From Mesorhizobium sp. (GTDB taxonomy: Bacteria > Pseudomonadota > Alphaproteobacteria > Rhizobiales > Rhizobiaceae): a DNA stretch of 64,000 nt. Under the pieces are notes generated by a model. The model was not told the DNA's origin. It was given only the letters and a program-made list of their open reading frames with translations, and ran no database searches. The stretch is from NCBI RefSeq assembly GCF_023954305.1, contig NZ_JAMLIG010000001.1, forward strand, positions 372,001 through 436,000, written 5' to 3'. Both the position numbers and the translations under genes were made by a program. Positions 25,733 to 34,091 of the stretch are shown here, piece by piece. The stretch's first letter is position 1. Every line of letters starts with the position of its first letter.

Positions 25733-27217
25733 ATGAATTCTCTTTCCGCCTATCGCGACGAGTGGTTCGGCAACATCCGCGGCGACCTGCTCGCGGGTCT
25801 CGTCGTGGCGCTTGCCCTCATTCCCGAAGCAATCGCCTTTTCCATCATCGCGGGCGTCGACCCCAAGGTCGGTCTCTACGCCTCCTTCTCCATCGCCGTG
25901 ATCATCGCCTTCACGGGCGGCCGCCCCGGCATGATCTCGGCGGCCACGGCCGCCACGGCGGTCCTGATGATCACGCTGGTGAAGGAACACGGGCTGCAAT
26001 ACCTGCTCGTCGCGACGATCCTGGCCGGCGTCCTCCAGATTGCGGCAGGGCTCTTCCGTCTCGGCGACCTGATGCGCTTCGTCTCGCGATCGGTCATCAC
26101 CGGCTTCGTCAATGCGCTGGCGATCCTGATCTTCATGGCGCAGTTGCCCGAGCTCATCGGCGTGCCGAGGCTCACCTACGTCATGGTCGCGGGCGGGCTC
26201 GCCATCATCTACCTCTTCCCGCGCCTGACTAAGGCCATCCCGTCCCCGCTGGTCTGCATCGTCGTGCTTACCGCCATCGCGCTGTATTTCGGCATGGACA
26301 TCCGCACCGTCGGCGACATGGGCGAGCTTCCGTCCACCCTTCCCGTGTTCCTGCTGCCGGACGTGCCGCTGACTTTCGAGACATTGATGATCGTCCTGCC
26401 CTATTCGGCGGCGGTCGCAGTGGTCGGCCTGCTCGAGTCCCTGATGACGGCATCGATCGTCGACGAGCTGACCGACACCGGCAGCGACAAGAACCGCGAA
26501 TGCGTCGGCCAGGGCACGGCCAACATCGTCACCGGCTTCCTTGGCGGCATGGCAGGCTGCGCCATGATCGGCCAGTCGGTGATCAACGTGAAGTCCGGCG
26601 GCCGCGGGCGGCTTTCCTGCTTCGCGGCGGGGGTTTTCCTGCTCATCCTCTGCGTCGGCCTCGGCGACTGGGTGTCGATCATCCCGATGGCCGCCCTCGT
26701 CGCCATCATGATCATGGTCTCGATCGGAACCTTCTCTTGGTCTTCGATCCGGAACCTTCGCGACCATCCGCGCCGGTCGTCGGTGGTGATGGTGGCGACC
26801 GTCATCGCGGTCGTGGCTACCCACAACCTCGCCATCGGCGTGCTCGTCGGCGTGCTGCTCTCGGGCCTGTTCTTCGCCTCCAAGGTCGCGCAGATCTTCA
26901 GGGTCACGTCGACCGTCTCTGCAGACGGCAGGGAACGCTCTTACGTGGTCGAGGGGCAGGTGTTCTTCGCCTCCGCCGAGCGCTTCCAGAAGTCCTTCGA
27001 CTTCAAGGAGGCGGTGGAAAAGGTCCGCATCGACGTCAGCCGCTCCCACATCTGGGATCTGACAGGCGTCGGCGCGCTTGATACCGTCATCCTTAAGTTC
27101 CGCCGCGAGGGTGCCGAGGTGGAGGTGATCGGCATGAACGAAGCGAGCGCGACGATCGTCGACAAGCTCGCCATCCACGACAAGCCCGGCGCACTTGACA
27201 GCCTGATGGGCCACTGA
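25733..27217 (+). CDS. SulP family anion permease
   Basis: This 494-residue inner-membrane transporter has about eleven hydrophobic segments starting with GDLLAGLVVALALIPEAIAFSIIAG, the SulP signature, then PGMISAATAATAVLM. The C-terminal STAS domain is recognisable (YVVEGQVFFASAERFQKSF, VRIDVSRSHIWDLTGVGALD). The family carries sulfate, bicarbonate or related anions. A universal stress protein gene follows 13 bases later, suggesting a stress-linked operon. Confidence 0.92.
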   Translation: MNSLSAYRDEWFGNIRGDLLAGLVVALALIPEAIAFSIIAGVDPKVGLYASFSIAVIIAFTGGRPGMISAATAATAVLMITLVKEHGLQYLLVATILAGVLQIAAGLFRLGDLMRFVSRSVITGFVNALAILIFMAQLPELIGVPRLTYVMVAGGLAIIYLFPRLTKAIPSPLVCIVVLTAIALYFGMDIRTVGDMGELPSTLPVFLLPDVPLTFETLMIVLPYSAAVAVVGLLESLMTASIVDELTDTGSDKNRECVGQGTANIVTGFLGGMAGCAMIGQSVINVKSGGRGRLSCFAAGVFLLILCVGLGDWVSIIPMAALVAIMIMVSIGTFSWSSIRNLRDHPRRSSVVMVATVIAVVATHNLAIGVLVGVLLSGLFFASKVAQIFRVTSTVSADGRERSYVVEGQVFFASAERFQKSFDFKEAVEKVRIDVSRSHIWDLTGVGALDTVILKFRREGAEVEVIGMNEASATIVDKLAIHDKPGALDSLMGH

Positions 27218-27230
27218 GGGAGGAACCACC

Positions 27231-28079
27231 GTGACCAAGATACTCGCCTTGATCGATGGGTCGGCCTACGCCGAGAGCGTCTGTCGTCTCTCTGCCTGGG
27301 CGGCCACACGGATGGTCTTGCCGGTCGAGGTCGCCCATGTCCTGGGCCGCCGCATGTCGGGCTCGTTCGACCTGAGCGGGAGCCTCGAGATAAACCAGCG
27401 TGTCGCGTTGCTGGACGAGTACGCCCGTCTCGACGAGCAGCACGCCAAGCTCGCCCAGGCCAAGGGACGGGCACTCCTTGAGACGGCAAAGTCCATCATC
27501 GTTGCCGGTGGCGTCGGACAGGTGGAGACCAAGCTCCGTAACGGAGACCTGCTCGAAGCGCTCGCCGATCTGGAAAAGGACGCCCGAATCGTCGTCGTCG
27601 GCAAGCGCGGCGAGGCTGCGGACTTCGCCAAACTTCATCTCGGGTCGAACCTCGAACGCGTCGTGCGCGCCTCGACGAGGCCGGTGCTCGTCGCTGCCCG
27701 ATCCTACGTGCCCTTCGAGCGCTTCGTCATCGCCTTCGACGGCGGCAAGAGCGCCAACCGGGCCGTCGACTTCGTCGCGTCCAACGGGCTGCTGAAGGGG
27801 TTGAAGGCGACGGTGCTGTCCGTGGGCGCCGACACGACCGAGAACCGGACACGGCTCGACGCTCCGGTTCGCCGTCTGTGCGAGGCCGGGCACGAGGTAG
27901 AGGGCCTACTGCTTCAGGGAGATCCGGACGACGTCATAGGGTCTTACGTCGAGACCCAGGGCATCGGCCTCCTCGTCATGGGCGCCTATGGCCATTCGCG
28001 CATCCGCAGCCTCGTCATCGGCTCGACGACCGAGGCCATGGTGCGCCGCTGCAAGATACCGGTCTTGATGTTCCGCTGA
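27231..28079 (+). CDS. Universal stress protein, tandem UspA domains
   Basis: This 282-residue protein has two Usp domains. The first begins KILALIDGSAYAESVCRLSAWAA. The second begins FERFVIAFDGGKSANRAVDFVA and ends in the ATP-binding pattern GLLVMGAYGHSRIRSLVIGSTTEAMVRRCKIPVLMF. The G-x2-G-x9-GST motif is intact only in the second domain. Pairing with SulP suggests a role in anion or stress adaptation. Confidence 0.9.
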   Translation: MTKILALIDGSAYAESVCRLSAWAATRMVLPVEVAHVLGRRMSGSFDLSGSLEINQRVALLDEYARLDEQHAKLAQAKGRALLETAKSIIVAGGVGQVETKLRNGDLLEALADLEKDARIVVVGKRGEAADFAKLHLGSNLERVVRASTRPVLVAARSYVPFERFVIAFDGGKSANRAVDFVASNGLLKGLKATVLSVGADTTENRTRLDAPVRRLCEAGHEVEGLLLQGDPDDVIGSYVETQGIGLLVMGAYGHSRIRSLVIGSTTEAMVRRCKIPVLMFR

Positions 28080-28099
28080 CATCCGGGTTCACTGCGCTG

Positions 28100-28446
28100 A
28101 TGGTAGACCTCGCCTATCAGGAACTGGTCGCCCGCTTCCGCCCTCGTCTGGAAGCCGAACTGGCAGAGATCGAGAAACTCGACGAAGAGAACGCGGCATG
28201 GAGCGCGCCGGTCGAACTCGACCAGCAGAGTGTCGGCCGGGTGTCGCGGATCGACGCCATGCAGATGCAGGCATGTCGCAAGCCGTACAGCGCCGCCGCG
28301 CCGCACGTCGCGTCGCCATCCAGCGGGCTTTGAAGCGTATGGAGGACGGCGACTACGGCTTCTGCGTCGAATGCGGCGAGCCGATTGCCCCCGGTCGCCT
28401 TGATGTCGATCCGACGTTTTCCGCCTGCGTCAGGTGCGCCAGGTAG
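28100..28446 (+). pseudogene. TraR/DksA-type zinc-finger protein, frameshifted
   Basis: The first frame gives MVDLAYQELVARFRPRLEAELAEIEKLDEE, then VGRVSRIDAMQMQA. The expected continuation (MSQAVQRRRAARR, then MEDGDYGFCVECGEPIAPGRLDVDPTFSACVRCA with the four-Cys zinc finger) is in the -1 frame. One base is missing near 28272, where CAGGCATG should read CAGGC-N-ATG. Adding one base restores a 115-residue protein. Either the gene is inactivated, with a remaining zinc-finger fragment from an internal start, or this is a sequencing error. Confidence 0.8.
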
Positions 28447-28583
28447 GTGTCTTCGCATTCCGCGGTCACCCCCGGAGGGTGATCCGGTGAAATGAAGAAT
28501 GTCGGCAACGTGCAGCTACCCGAGAGACTCCGCGCAGAGCCGGGGCGAAAGCTCTTGAAGCTTCCGCCGCCTCTTCACTTAAC

Positions 28584-28690
28584 TTACTTCCCCCTTGCCT
28601 TCTTCTTGGCCGGCGCCTCGCCCTCTGCCCTCGCCTCCTGCCCCAGCCGCGCCTGGCGCAGCTCGGCAGTGATCGCGTCCCGCCATCGCA
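28584..28690 (-). pseudogene. 3' remnant of a small Lys/Ala-rich protein paralogous to the gene at 31570
   Basis: A minus-strand reading gives RDAITAELRQARLGQEARAEG, then APAKKKARGK and a stop, closely resembling the C-terminus of the intact protein at 31570-31791. No start or N-terminal half is present. It is a partial duplication or decayed copy. Confidence 0.55.
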
Positions 28691-28883
28691 GTCGGCGGTG
28701 GAGTTGATGCAGATCAGTACGTAGTCAAGATCGGTCCGGCATTCTTCCAAGCAACGTTGAAGCTCGAAGGATGCAGAGGAGCACCTTGTACTGCCGGTCC
28801 GTTTGCGGAATACGGCGCTTCCGTCCTGGCGAGTCTCCGACGTCGCGTTGATCGTGATCGATCCATCGCAATGGGAGGTCCGC

Positions 28884-31139
28884 ATGTCATTGACGAGTTT
28901 TAGCCCCCTCGGGTTTGTAAGGCGCTTCCGGCACATGTTGGCGAAAGTCGTCCTCGCCATCGCCGCTTTGGCGCTGGCGGGAGGCATGCCTTCCGCCGCC
29001 CCCGATTTCACCACACCGTTCGCAGGTGTGCGGCCTGTCACGGGTACGCTTCCGCTCCTCGTGATTCTGCTGCGGCCGGACGATCCGTCGGATTCGCCCT
29101 ATCTGCCGCTATCCACGCCGCAGCTTCAAAACCTCTCGCAGGGACAGATCGAAGGGCAATCCAGGGACCGTATTCGCAGGCAGATATTCGGCCCGCGGAA
29201 AAGTGTCAGCACCTATTTCGACGAGATTTCCTACGGCGCATTCAACATCGCCGAAGCGATGGTGACGGAATGGCTGGTCGCCCGCGACGATCCGTCGACG
29301 TCGGTCGACGAATCCTCCCATGCCTTCATCCACACGTCGGACATCTACAAGAAGGGCGCATGGATCATCCGCCAGGTCGAGGCGATGACGACATTCCGGT
29401 TCTCCCGCTACGACAGAAACAAGGATGGCCGGGTGACCGAGGATGAGTTGGGAGTGCTCTGGATCTATCCGGGCATCTATGGCGGCGTGGGCCGGGAAAC
29501 CGATCCCGCACTGGTCAAGGTGCCGAGCCTTTCAAAGGGAGTGCAGCTGAATATGCTCGCGCGGGCGGGAGACCAGTCCCACTGGTCCCTGCTGGCGCAC
29601 GAGCTGGCGCATCAGATCTTCAGGCTCGGTGATCTCTATGTAGACCATGCCGGCTATCCCGGAGTCGGCCCACTGTCGCTGATGTGCGATCAGGGCGATG
29701 GTACGCACCTCGACCCTTGGGCAAAGATCAGGCTCGGGTGGTTGAAGCCGACGGTTGTGAACGAAGATGGATGGTATGCGCTCTCCGACGTCGAGACACG
29801 ACCCGAAGCGCTGATCCTCCACGACCCGAGGCGGGACCGGAGAGACTACTTCATCGTCGAGAACCGCTGGCCGAGCCAATCGCACGAGGACTTTCTGAAA
29901 ATGAAGGGGCTCGCGATCTGGCAGATATCGGAACGCGACACCTCCGGAACCTGGGCGCGCAAGACGATCAGCCTCATCTGGGCCGCGGGTTCTCCGCCGT
30001 CCGAGCAGCTGCAGCCGGGATCATGTCCAAGCCACGATGATGCGCTGTTCAATGGCGACGCCGCCGCCACCGGCTATGCGCCAACCCCCTACTCCTCGCC
30101 CGGCCGCCTCGTCTGGCGGGACGGCACTCCCAGCAATATCGCGATCTGGCACGTTCCGCGTGCCTCCCGGAATGCGCGCCTGTACGTCGACGTGCCGCCG
30201 ATGCAGGGTCCTGCCATGGTTGGTCCGGCGGTCGCCATGACGGGGTCCACCCGCGATCTCGACGGCCTCGAGCCGCCCTATTTCTTCCAGCTGCCGCCCG
30301 GTCGCCAAAGCAGCGACATCGTCGGGATAGGCATAGCGAGCGATGACCACGTCTATGCATGGTATGACGACGGCATGGCGAGTTCGGGGACAACTGCCGA
30401 TCTCGGCAGGTACAGGCCGCCATACGCCTATTCCATTCCCGGCGGCCGCAGGCCGAAAGACATCCTCGCCGTCGATATCGCCAGCGACGACCACGTCTAC
30501 GCATGGTACCGCGACGGGATGGTAAGTGCCGGAACCACCCGTGACCTGGGCGCCTATCGTCCGCCCGCGCCGTTCACCGTGGCGCCGGGGCGCACACACG
30601 CGGACATCGTCGCGATCGGCATCGCTGAGGACGACCATGTCTATGCCTGGTATCGCGACGGGATGGTGAGTTCGGGTAACAGCCGCGACCTCGACGCCTT
30701 TCGTCCCGCCTACCGTTCGAGTCTGCCAGTCGGCCGCGTCCCCCAGGACATAATAGACGTTGGCATCGATACGAAGGATCGTGTCCGCAGCTGGCTCCAT
30801 GCGAATGGATCCGGAGCTCCCATCGTCATCACGGCCTATGCCACCCCCGGCGGAGTAGCCCCCGGCAAGCCCGCGACGCTGACGGTCAAAGCCGCCGACG
30901 CGCACGGCCGGGTGCTGCAGAACGTCGCGGTGACGGTGGCCGCAACCGCGGGGGCCTTTTCGTCAGCGACGAGGCTGATTACCGATGAAGAGGGACTGGC
31001 GGAATTCAAGTGGATCGCGCCCGCGGGCGTGCCATCCACCTATGACGGCCGAGTGCTGATCGACATGCGGGCAACCCGCCAAGGCATGTCGGATGGCCGA
31101 GGATTTGTCGACGTGCCGATACTTTCCGGCGCGCCCTAG
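28884..31139 (+). CDS. Secreted M6-like zinc metalloprotease with four ~45-residue repeats
   Basis: This 751-residue protein has a signal peptide (MLAKVVLAIAALALAGGMPSAA, after a short basic stretch) and an export-dependent start at 28884 with GGAGG. The catalytic motif is HELAHQIF (His239, Glu240, His243) with LGDLY after it, as in M6/immune-inhibitor-A-like peptidases. A calcium-binding EF-hand-like loop DRNKDGRVTEDE lies at residues 177-188. Residues ~455-650 hold four copies of a unit centred on DDHVYAWYRDGM, the last one decayed. The C-terminus (ITAYATPGGVAPGKPATLTVKAAD) resembles a bacterial Ig-like domain. It probably acts outside the cell on proteins or surface structures. Confidence 0.8.
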   Translation: MSLTSFSPLGFVRRFRHMLAKVVLAIAALALAGGMPSAAPDFTTPFAGVRPVTGTLPLLVILLRPDDPSDSPYLPLSTPQLQNLSQGQIEGQSRDRIRRQIFGPRKSVSTYFDEISYGAFNIAEAMVTEWLVARDDPSTSVDESSHAFIHTSDIYKKGAWIIRQVEAMTTFRFSRYDRNKDGRVTEDELGVLWIYPGIYGGVGRETDPALVKVPSLSKGVQLNMLARAGDQSHWSLLAHELAHQIFRLGDLYVDHAGYPGVGPLSLMCDQGDGTHLDPWAKIRLGWLKPTVVNEDGWYALSDVETRPEALILHDPRRDRRDYFIVENRWPSQSHEDFLKMKGLAIWQISERDTSGTWARKTISLIWAAGSPPSEQLQPGSCPSHDDALFNGDAAATGYAPTPYSSPGRLVWRDGTPSNIAIWHVPRASRNARLYVDVPPMQGPAMVGPAVAMTGSTRDLDGLEPPYFFQLPPGRQSSDIVGIGIASDDHVYAWYDDGMASSGTTADLGRYRPPYAYSIPGGRRPKDILAVDIASDDHVYAWYRDGMVSAGTTRDLGAYRPPAPFTVAPGRTHADIVAIGIAEDDHVYAWYRDGMVSSGNSRDLDAFRPAYRSSLPVGRVPQDIIDVGIDTKDRVRSWLHANGSGAPIVITAYATPGGVAPGKPATLTVKAADAHGRVLQNVAVTVAATAGAFSSATRLITDEEGLAEFKWIAPAGVPSTYDGRVLIDMRATRQGMSDGRGFVDVPILSGAP

Positions 31140-31535
31140 AGCAATGTCCGATCAGGTTGAACCGTTCTGCCGGGGGGAATTCGGGTCAAGGTCGAGGTCT
31201 TCGGCACGGTCGTGCTGGTGGCACGGCCAAGTCCGAAGACCGATGGATTTAGCCCGAATTCACCCGGCCCGCCGGTCGCCCCGCTTCTTCGAAGCGGGAA
31301 AGGACGACCGGCAACTCCGGATGGTCGGTTTTGCCGAAGGCAAACCGACGGGGTTTCCCGCTGGCGGGCGCCGTTCGGTGGGCAATCGATCCACTGGATC
31401 GATTGCTGGTCCACCTCACCGTCAGGCGGACTGGGCCGTGCCACCAGCACGGCCTGCACCGTCCTGCGGACCCTGGCGGATCGCCCCGCCATCGGCGAAA
31501 CAGAATTGGTTCAACCTGATCGGATATTGCTTTAA
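31137..31535. repeat. Nested inverted-repeat (MITE-like) element
   Basis: The ends at 31137-31168 and 31502-31535 are imperfect inverted copies of about 30 bases sharing TCCGATCAGGTTGAACC. A second, inner inverted pair contains CGTGCTGGTGGCACGGCC (about 31212) and its complement (about 31437). In the middle GCAATCGATCCA-C-TGGATCGATTGC is a perfect hairpin. The element carries no gene and lies between the protease stop and a convergent small gene. It may be a non-autonomous transposable element or a structured RNA. Confidence 0.7.
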
Positions 31536-31569
31536 CCTTGCAAAGTGGGCGACCCGGGACAATCGCCCC

Positions 31570-31791
31570 CTACCTCGCCTTCGCTGCCTTCTTCGCCTTG
31601 GCGGGTGCCGGTTCGGCGGCGGCCCTGGCTTCCTGCTCCAGCCGCGCCTGGCGCAGCTTGGCGGTCTTGGCCTCGCGGCGCGCGGCCTCGTCGTCGATGA
31701 TCGCGCGCGCGGCATTGTCCGTCGTCTGCGCCTTGGATTCGGCCTTTGACCGGGCCGGCCTGAACAGATTGTGCTGGGTGACGTCGTTCAT
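31570..31791 (-). CDS. Small conserved rhizobial protein, Ala/Lys/Arg-rich
   Basis: This 73-residue charged protein starts MNDVTQHNLFRPARSKAESKAQTTDNAARAI and ends in a Lys/Ala tail (EPAPAKAKKAAKAR). It is predicted fully helical. It lies downstream of the cold-shock gene and its terminator on the same strand. Function unknown; the tail suggests nucleic-acid binding. A decayed copy of its C-terminus lies at 28584. Confidence 0.65.
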   Translation of the reverse strand: MNDVTQHNLFRPARSKAESKAQTTDNAARAIIDDEAARREAKTAKLRQARLEQEARAAAEPAPAKAKKAAKAR

Positions 31792-31841
31792 ATGATCATG
31801 TCCTTTCCGGGTGATCATGCCGCCTTCAGCTGCCTGAAAGC

Positions 31842-31866
31842 AAAAAGGCCGGGCGTTGGCCCGACC
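31842..31866 (-). terminator. Rho-independent terminator of the cold-shock gene
   Basis: Reading on the minus strand, GGTCGGGC-CAAC-GCCCGGCC is followed by TTTTT. It lies about 70 bases after the cspA stop. Confidence 0.8.
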
Positions 31867-31938
31867 TCTCCTCTTCATCTCGACGATCCGCGCCGGTACA
31901 TCCGTGGTCGCGGATCGAAGATGAAACTCATCGGCTGC

Positions 31939-32148
31939 TTACGCGGCCTGCAGGTTCTCGGCAGCGCTCTTGCCGCTGCGGCGGTCCTGGACGACCTCGA
32001 ACGACAGCTTCTGGCCTTCTGCGATGGTGCGCATGCCGGCGCGCTCGACAGCGGAGATGTGGACGAAAACGTCCGCGCCGCCATTGTCGGGAGCGATAAA
32101 GCCGTAGCCTTTGGTGGAGTTGAAGAACTTGACGGTTCCAGTGGTCAT
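31939..32148 (-). CDS. cspA: Cold-shock protein, CspA family
   Basis: This 69-residue single OB-fold protein has RNP1 KGYGFIAP and RNP2 VFVHISAV, the nucleic-acid-binding pair, and the start MTTGTVKFFN after an AAGGA site. It acts as an RNA chaperone. The upstream 250 bases are noncoding and AT-richer than the surroundings, consistent with the long 5' leader of cold-shock mRNAs. Confidence 0.93.
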   Translation of the reverse strand: MTTGTVKFFNSTKGYGFIAPDNGGADVFVHISAVERAGMRTIAEGQKLSFEVVQDRRSGKSAAENLQAA

Positions 32149-32402
32149 GACGATTTCCTTGTCATCGGTCGTGGTTAGATGCTTGCCGCGCCGAAGCACG
32201 TCAAACGGTTAGATCGATTTTGAGAGAGGAAGATCGCAGACCGCGCTCAACGCGCCAGAAAGTCAGTTCAACAAGCAAGATCGATGCTTGCAACATAAAG
32301 CCTCGCCGTGTCCGAAACAAGGCGGGATCGAAAATAAAACTCCGCTGCTGCCAGGCCCGCGGGCCTGCGCCGGACGATTCACCTTTGCACCCGGGCGCCG
32401 TC
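32149..32402 (-). promoter_or_regulatory. Long leader region of cspA
   Basis: About 250 bases hold no gene. A motif GAGTTTTATTTTCGATCC (about 32332-32349) resembles GAGTTTCATCTTCGATCC, found downstream of the gene at about 31914-31931. I cannot assign a promoter with certainty. Confidence 0.4.
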
Positions 32403-32999
32403 TCACCCGCTGAAGGTCGGCCGGCGCGGCGGAACGACGTCCCTGAACGCGTCGAACTCCTTCCACGCCGGCTCGGGCGGCGCGGTGCCCGGCCTCGGCG
32501 CATAGATGGACGGCTCGACCAGCTCCATTGCCGGCACGTAGCGCGGGCAGTTGGGGAAGATCGCCCGCACCGCGACGCGCACGATCAGCTGCGCGCCCAC
32601 CGTTTCCGCGAGCAGCGGGTCGTTTCGGTTCACCCTCGCCTCGCCGTTGACGCGCAGGCGCCGCGGCCTGCCATGCATGGCGATGAACAGCAGGCCGACG
32701 CCCGGATTGACGATGATGTTGCCCAGGCTCTTGAACATGCCGTTGCCGTCATAGTCCGGAAACGCCAACTCGCCCGGACCGGTGACGCGCACGAAACCGG
32801 GCATGCCGCCCTTGAAGGAGCAGTCCGGCCGGCCCTCGGCATCGGCGCTGGCCAGGAAGAAATAGGGCATGCTCTCGACGAAAGCCCTGTCGTCGGCCGA
32901 GAACTCGGTGCGCGCGAAACTCTCCAGCCGGTCGGCGATGCCGCGGCTGGCGAATTCGTCCTGCAATTGCCGGTTGCCCTGATGAAACAGCGTCGTCAT
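32403..32999 (-). CDS. Pyridoxamine 5'-phosphate oxidase-like FMN split-barrel protein
   Basis: This 198-residue protein has the split-barrel core FVESMPYFFLASADAEGRPDCSFKGG, then GELAFPDYDGNGMFKSLGNI and NPGVGLLFIAM. Members bind FMN or F420 and reduce small electrophiles. It is the last gene of the three-gene minus-strand operon below the LuxR-type regulator at 34092. Confidence 0.85.
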   Translation of the reverse strand: MTTLFHQGNRQLQDEFASRGIADRLESFARTEFSADDRAFVESMPYFFLASADAEGRPDCSFKGGMPGFVRVTGPGELAFPDYDGNGMFKSLGNIIVNPGVGLLFIAMHGRPRRLRVNGEARVNRNDPLLAETVGAQLIVRVAVRAIFPNCPRYVPAMELVEPSIYAPRPGTAPPEPAWKEFDAFRDVVPPRRPTFSG

Positions 33000-33078
33000 G
33001 GTCCTGCTCCGCATCGATGTCCCGTTGGAGGAGCGGCACCGGCAGCTACAGCCGGCGCCGCGCGAATGTCGCCCGCCG

Positions 33079-33465
33079 TCAGCCATGCGAATGGTGGTCG
33101 GTCGCGTAGTCGATCATGCCCTGGAAATCGACGACCACCGCCGGCTCGTCGCCCACCGTCCAGGCGTCGTGGCCGCTGGGCAGAAGCGACACGTCGCCCG
33201 GCTTGCAGTCGAATTCCTGGCCGTCGTCCATCTTGATCCGCAGCACGCCGGCGACGTGATACTGGAAGTGCGGCGCCTCGCAGCTCTTGGTCTTGGCGAG
33301 CGGCTGCACCGAGGTCGCCCAGCGCCAGCCCGGCTCGAACACGCCGCGGCCGATCGTGGCGCCGCCGACCTTGATCAGTTCCAGCCGTCCCTTCGGAAAG
33401 GTGCGCACCTCGTCGGGTTTGCCGAAATTCTTCAGTTCCGCCATCTTCGCCTTGTCGACCAGCAT
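33079..33465 (-). CDS. Cupin-domain protein
   Basis: This 128-residue single-cupin protein includes CEAPHFQYHVAGVLRIKMDDGQEFDCKPGDVSLLPSGHDAWTVGDEP. The metal-binding histidines of motif 1 are partly preserved (HFQYH) and the motif 2 His lies in SGHDAW. The start at 33465 follows GAGAGGA. Substrate unknown. Confidence 0.8.
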   Translation of the reverse strand: MLVDKAKMAELKNFGKPDEVRTFPKGRLELIKVGGATIGRGVFEPGWRWATSVQPLAKTKSCEAPHFQYHVAGVLRIKMDDGQEFDCKPGDVSLLPSGHDAWTVGDEPAVVVDFQGMIDYATDHHSHG

Positions 33466-33587
33466 GGTCCGATCCTCTCTGTTGATTGGGCCGCGCCCCC
33501 TCCGGCACGGGCGCGCGGCGTTCCGTTCCGGGCCGCCTCCTGGCGCCCGGTTCGTCAATTCGACTGCCGGAAAATCCTGTCTGCGGC

Positions 33588-33950
33588 CTATTCGTCCCAG
33601 GCCTGGACGACCGTCTGGTCGACGATCAGCCCGTCCTCCAGCTTCAAGAGCGCGATGCAGAACACTTTGGCGCCGTCCGGATAGGTGCAGGCCTGGGTGA
33701 AGGCCATCTGGTCGCCGTCGGCCAGCGTCACGTCGACCTTGTGGGTCATGGTGCGGCTGCAGATGTCGTCCCAGAAGGTCGAGATCGCGCCGCGTCCCTT
33801 GATCTCGCGCGGCTTGCTCGGCGGGTTGTTGCGGTCGACGATGCGCGTCACCGCGTTGTCGGCATAGAAGGAGGCGAGCGCCCGCCCGTCGCGCGCCTCG
33901 ATGGCGCGCTTGATCCCGGCGCCCGTCACCGTGTTGGTCCTGGTCAGCAT
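33588..33950 (-). CDS. SnoaL-like (NTF2-fold) protein
   Basis: This 120-residue protein has the SnoaL pattern IKRAIEARDGRALASFYADNAV, FWDDICSRTMTHKV and LKLEDGLIVDQTVVQAWD. Such proteins are small-molecule isomerases or hydratases, or ligand-binding partners. It is the first gene of the operon downstream of the regulator, with a GGGAGGA ribosome site. Confidence 0.82.
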   Translation of the reverse strand: MLTRTNTVTGAGIKRAIEARDGRALASFYADNAVTRIVDRNNPPSKPREIKGRGAISTFWDDICSRTMTHKVDVTLADGDQMAFTQACTYPDGAKVFCIALLKLEDGLIVDQTVVQAWDE

Positions 33951-34091
33951 GTCGTCCTCCCGTCCTTCGCGCCGGCCGCCGCAATGGCGATGCCTGGCGC
34001 CTCGATCCATGGACTTGAGCCTAGCCCTTCGCGCGCACCGCCGCTTCCGCCGAAAGCGCCATGCCGGCGATGGCCCGATCGGGCCAGAAGC

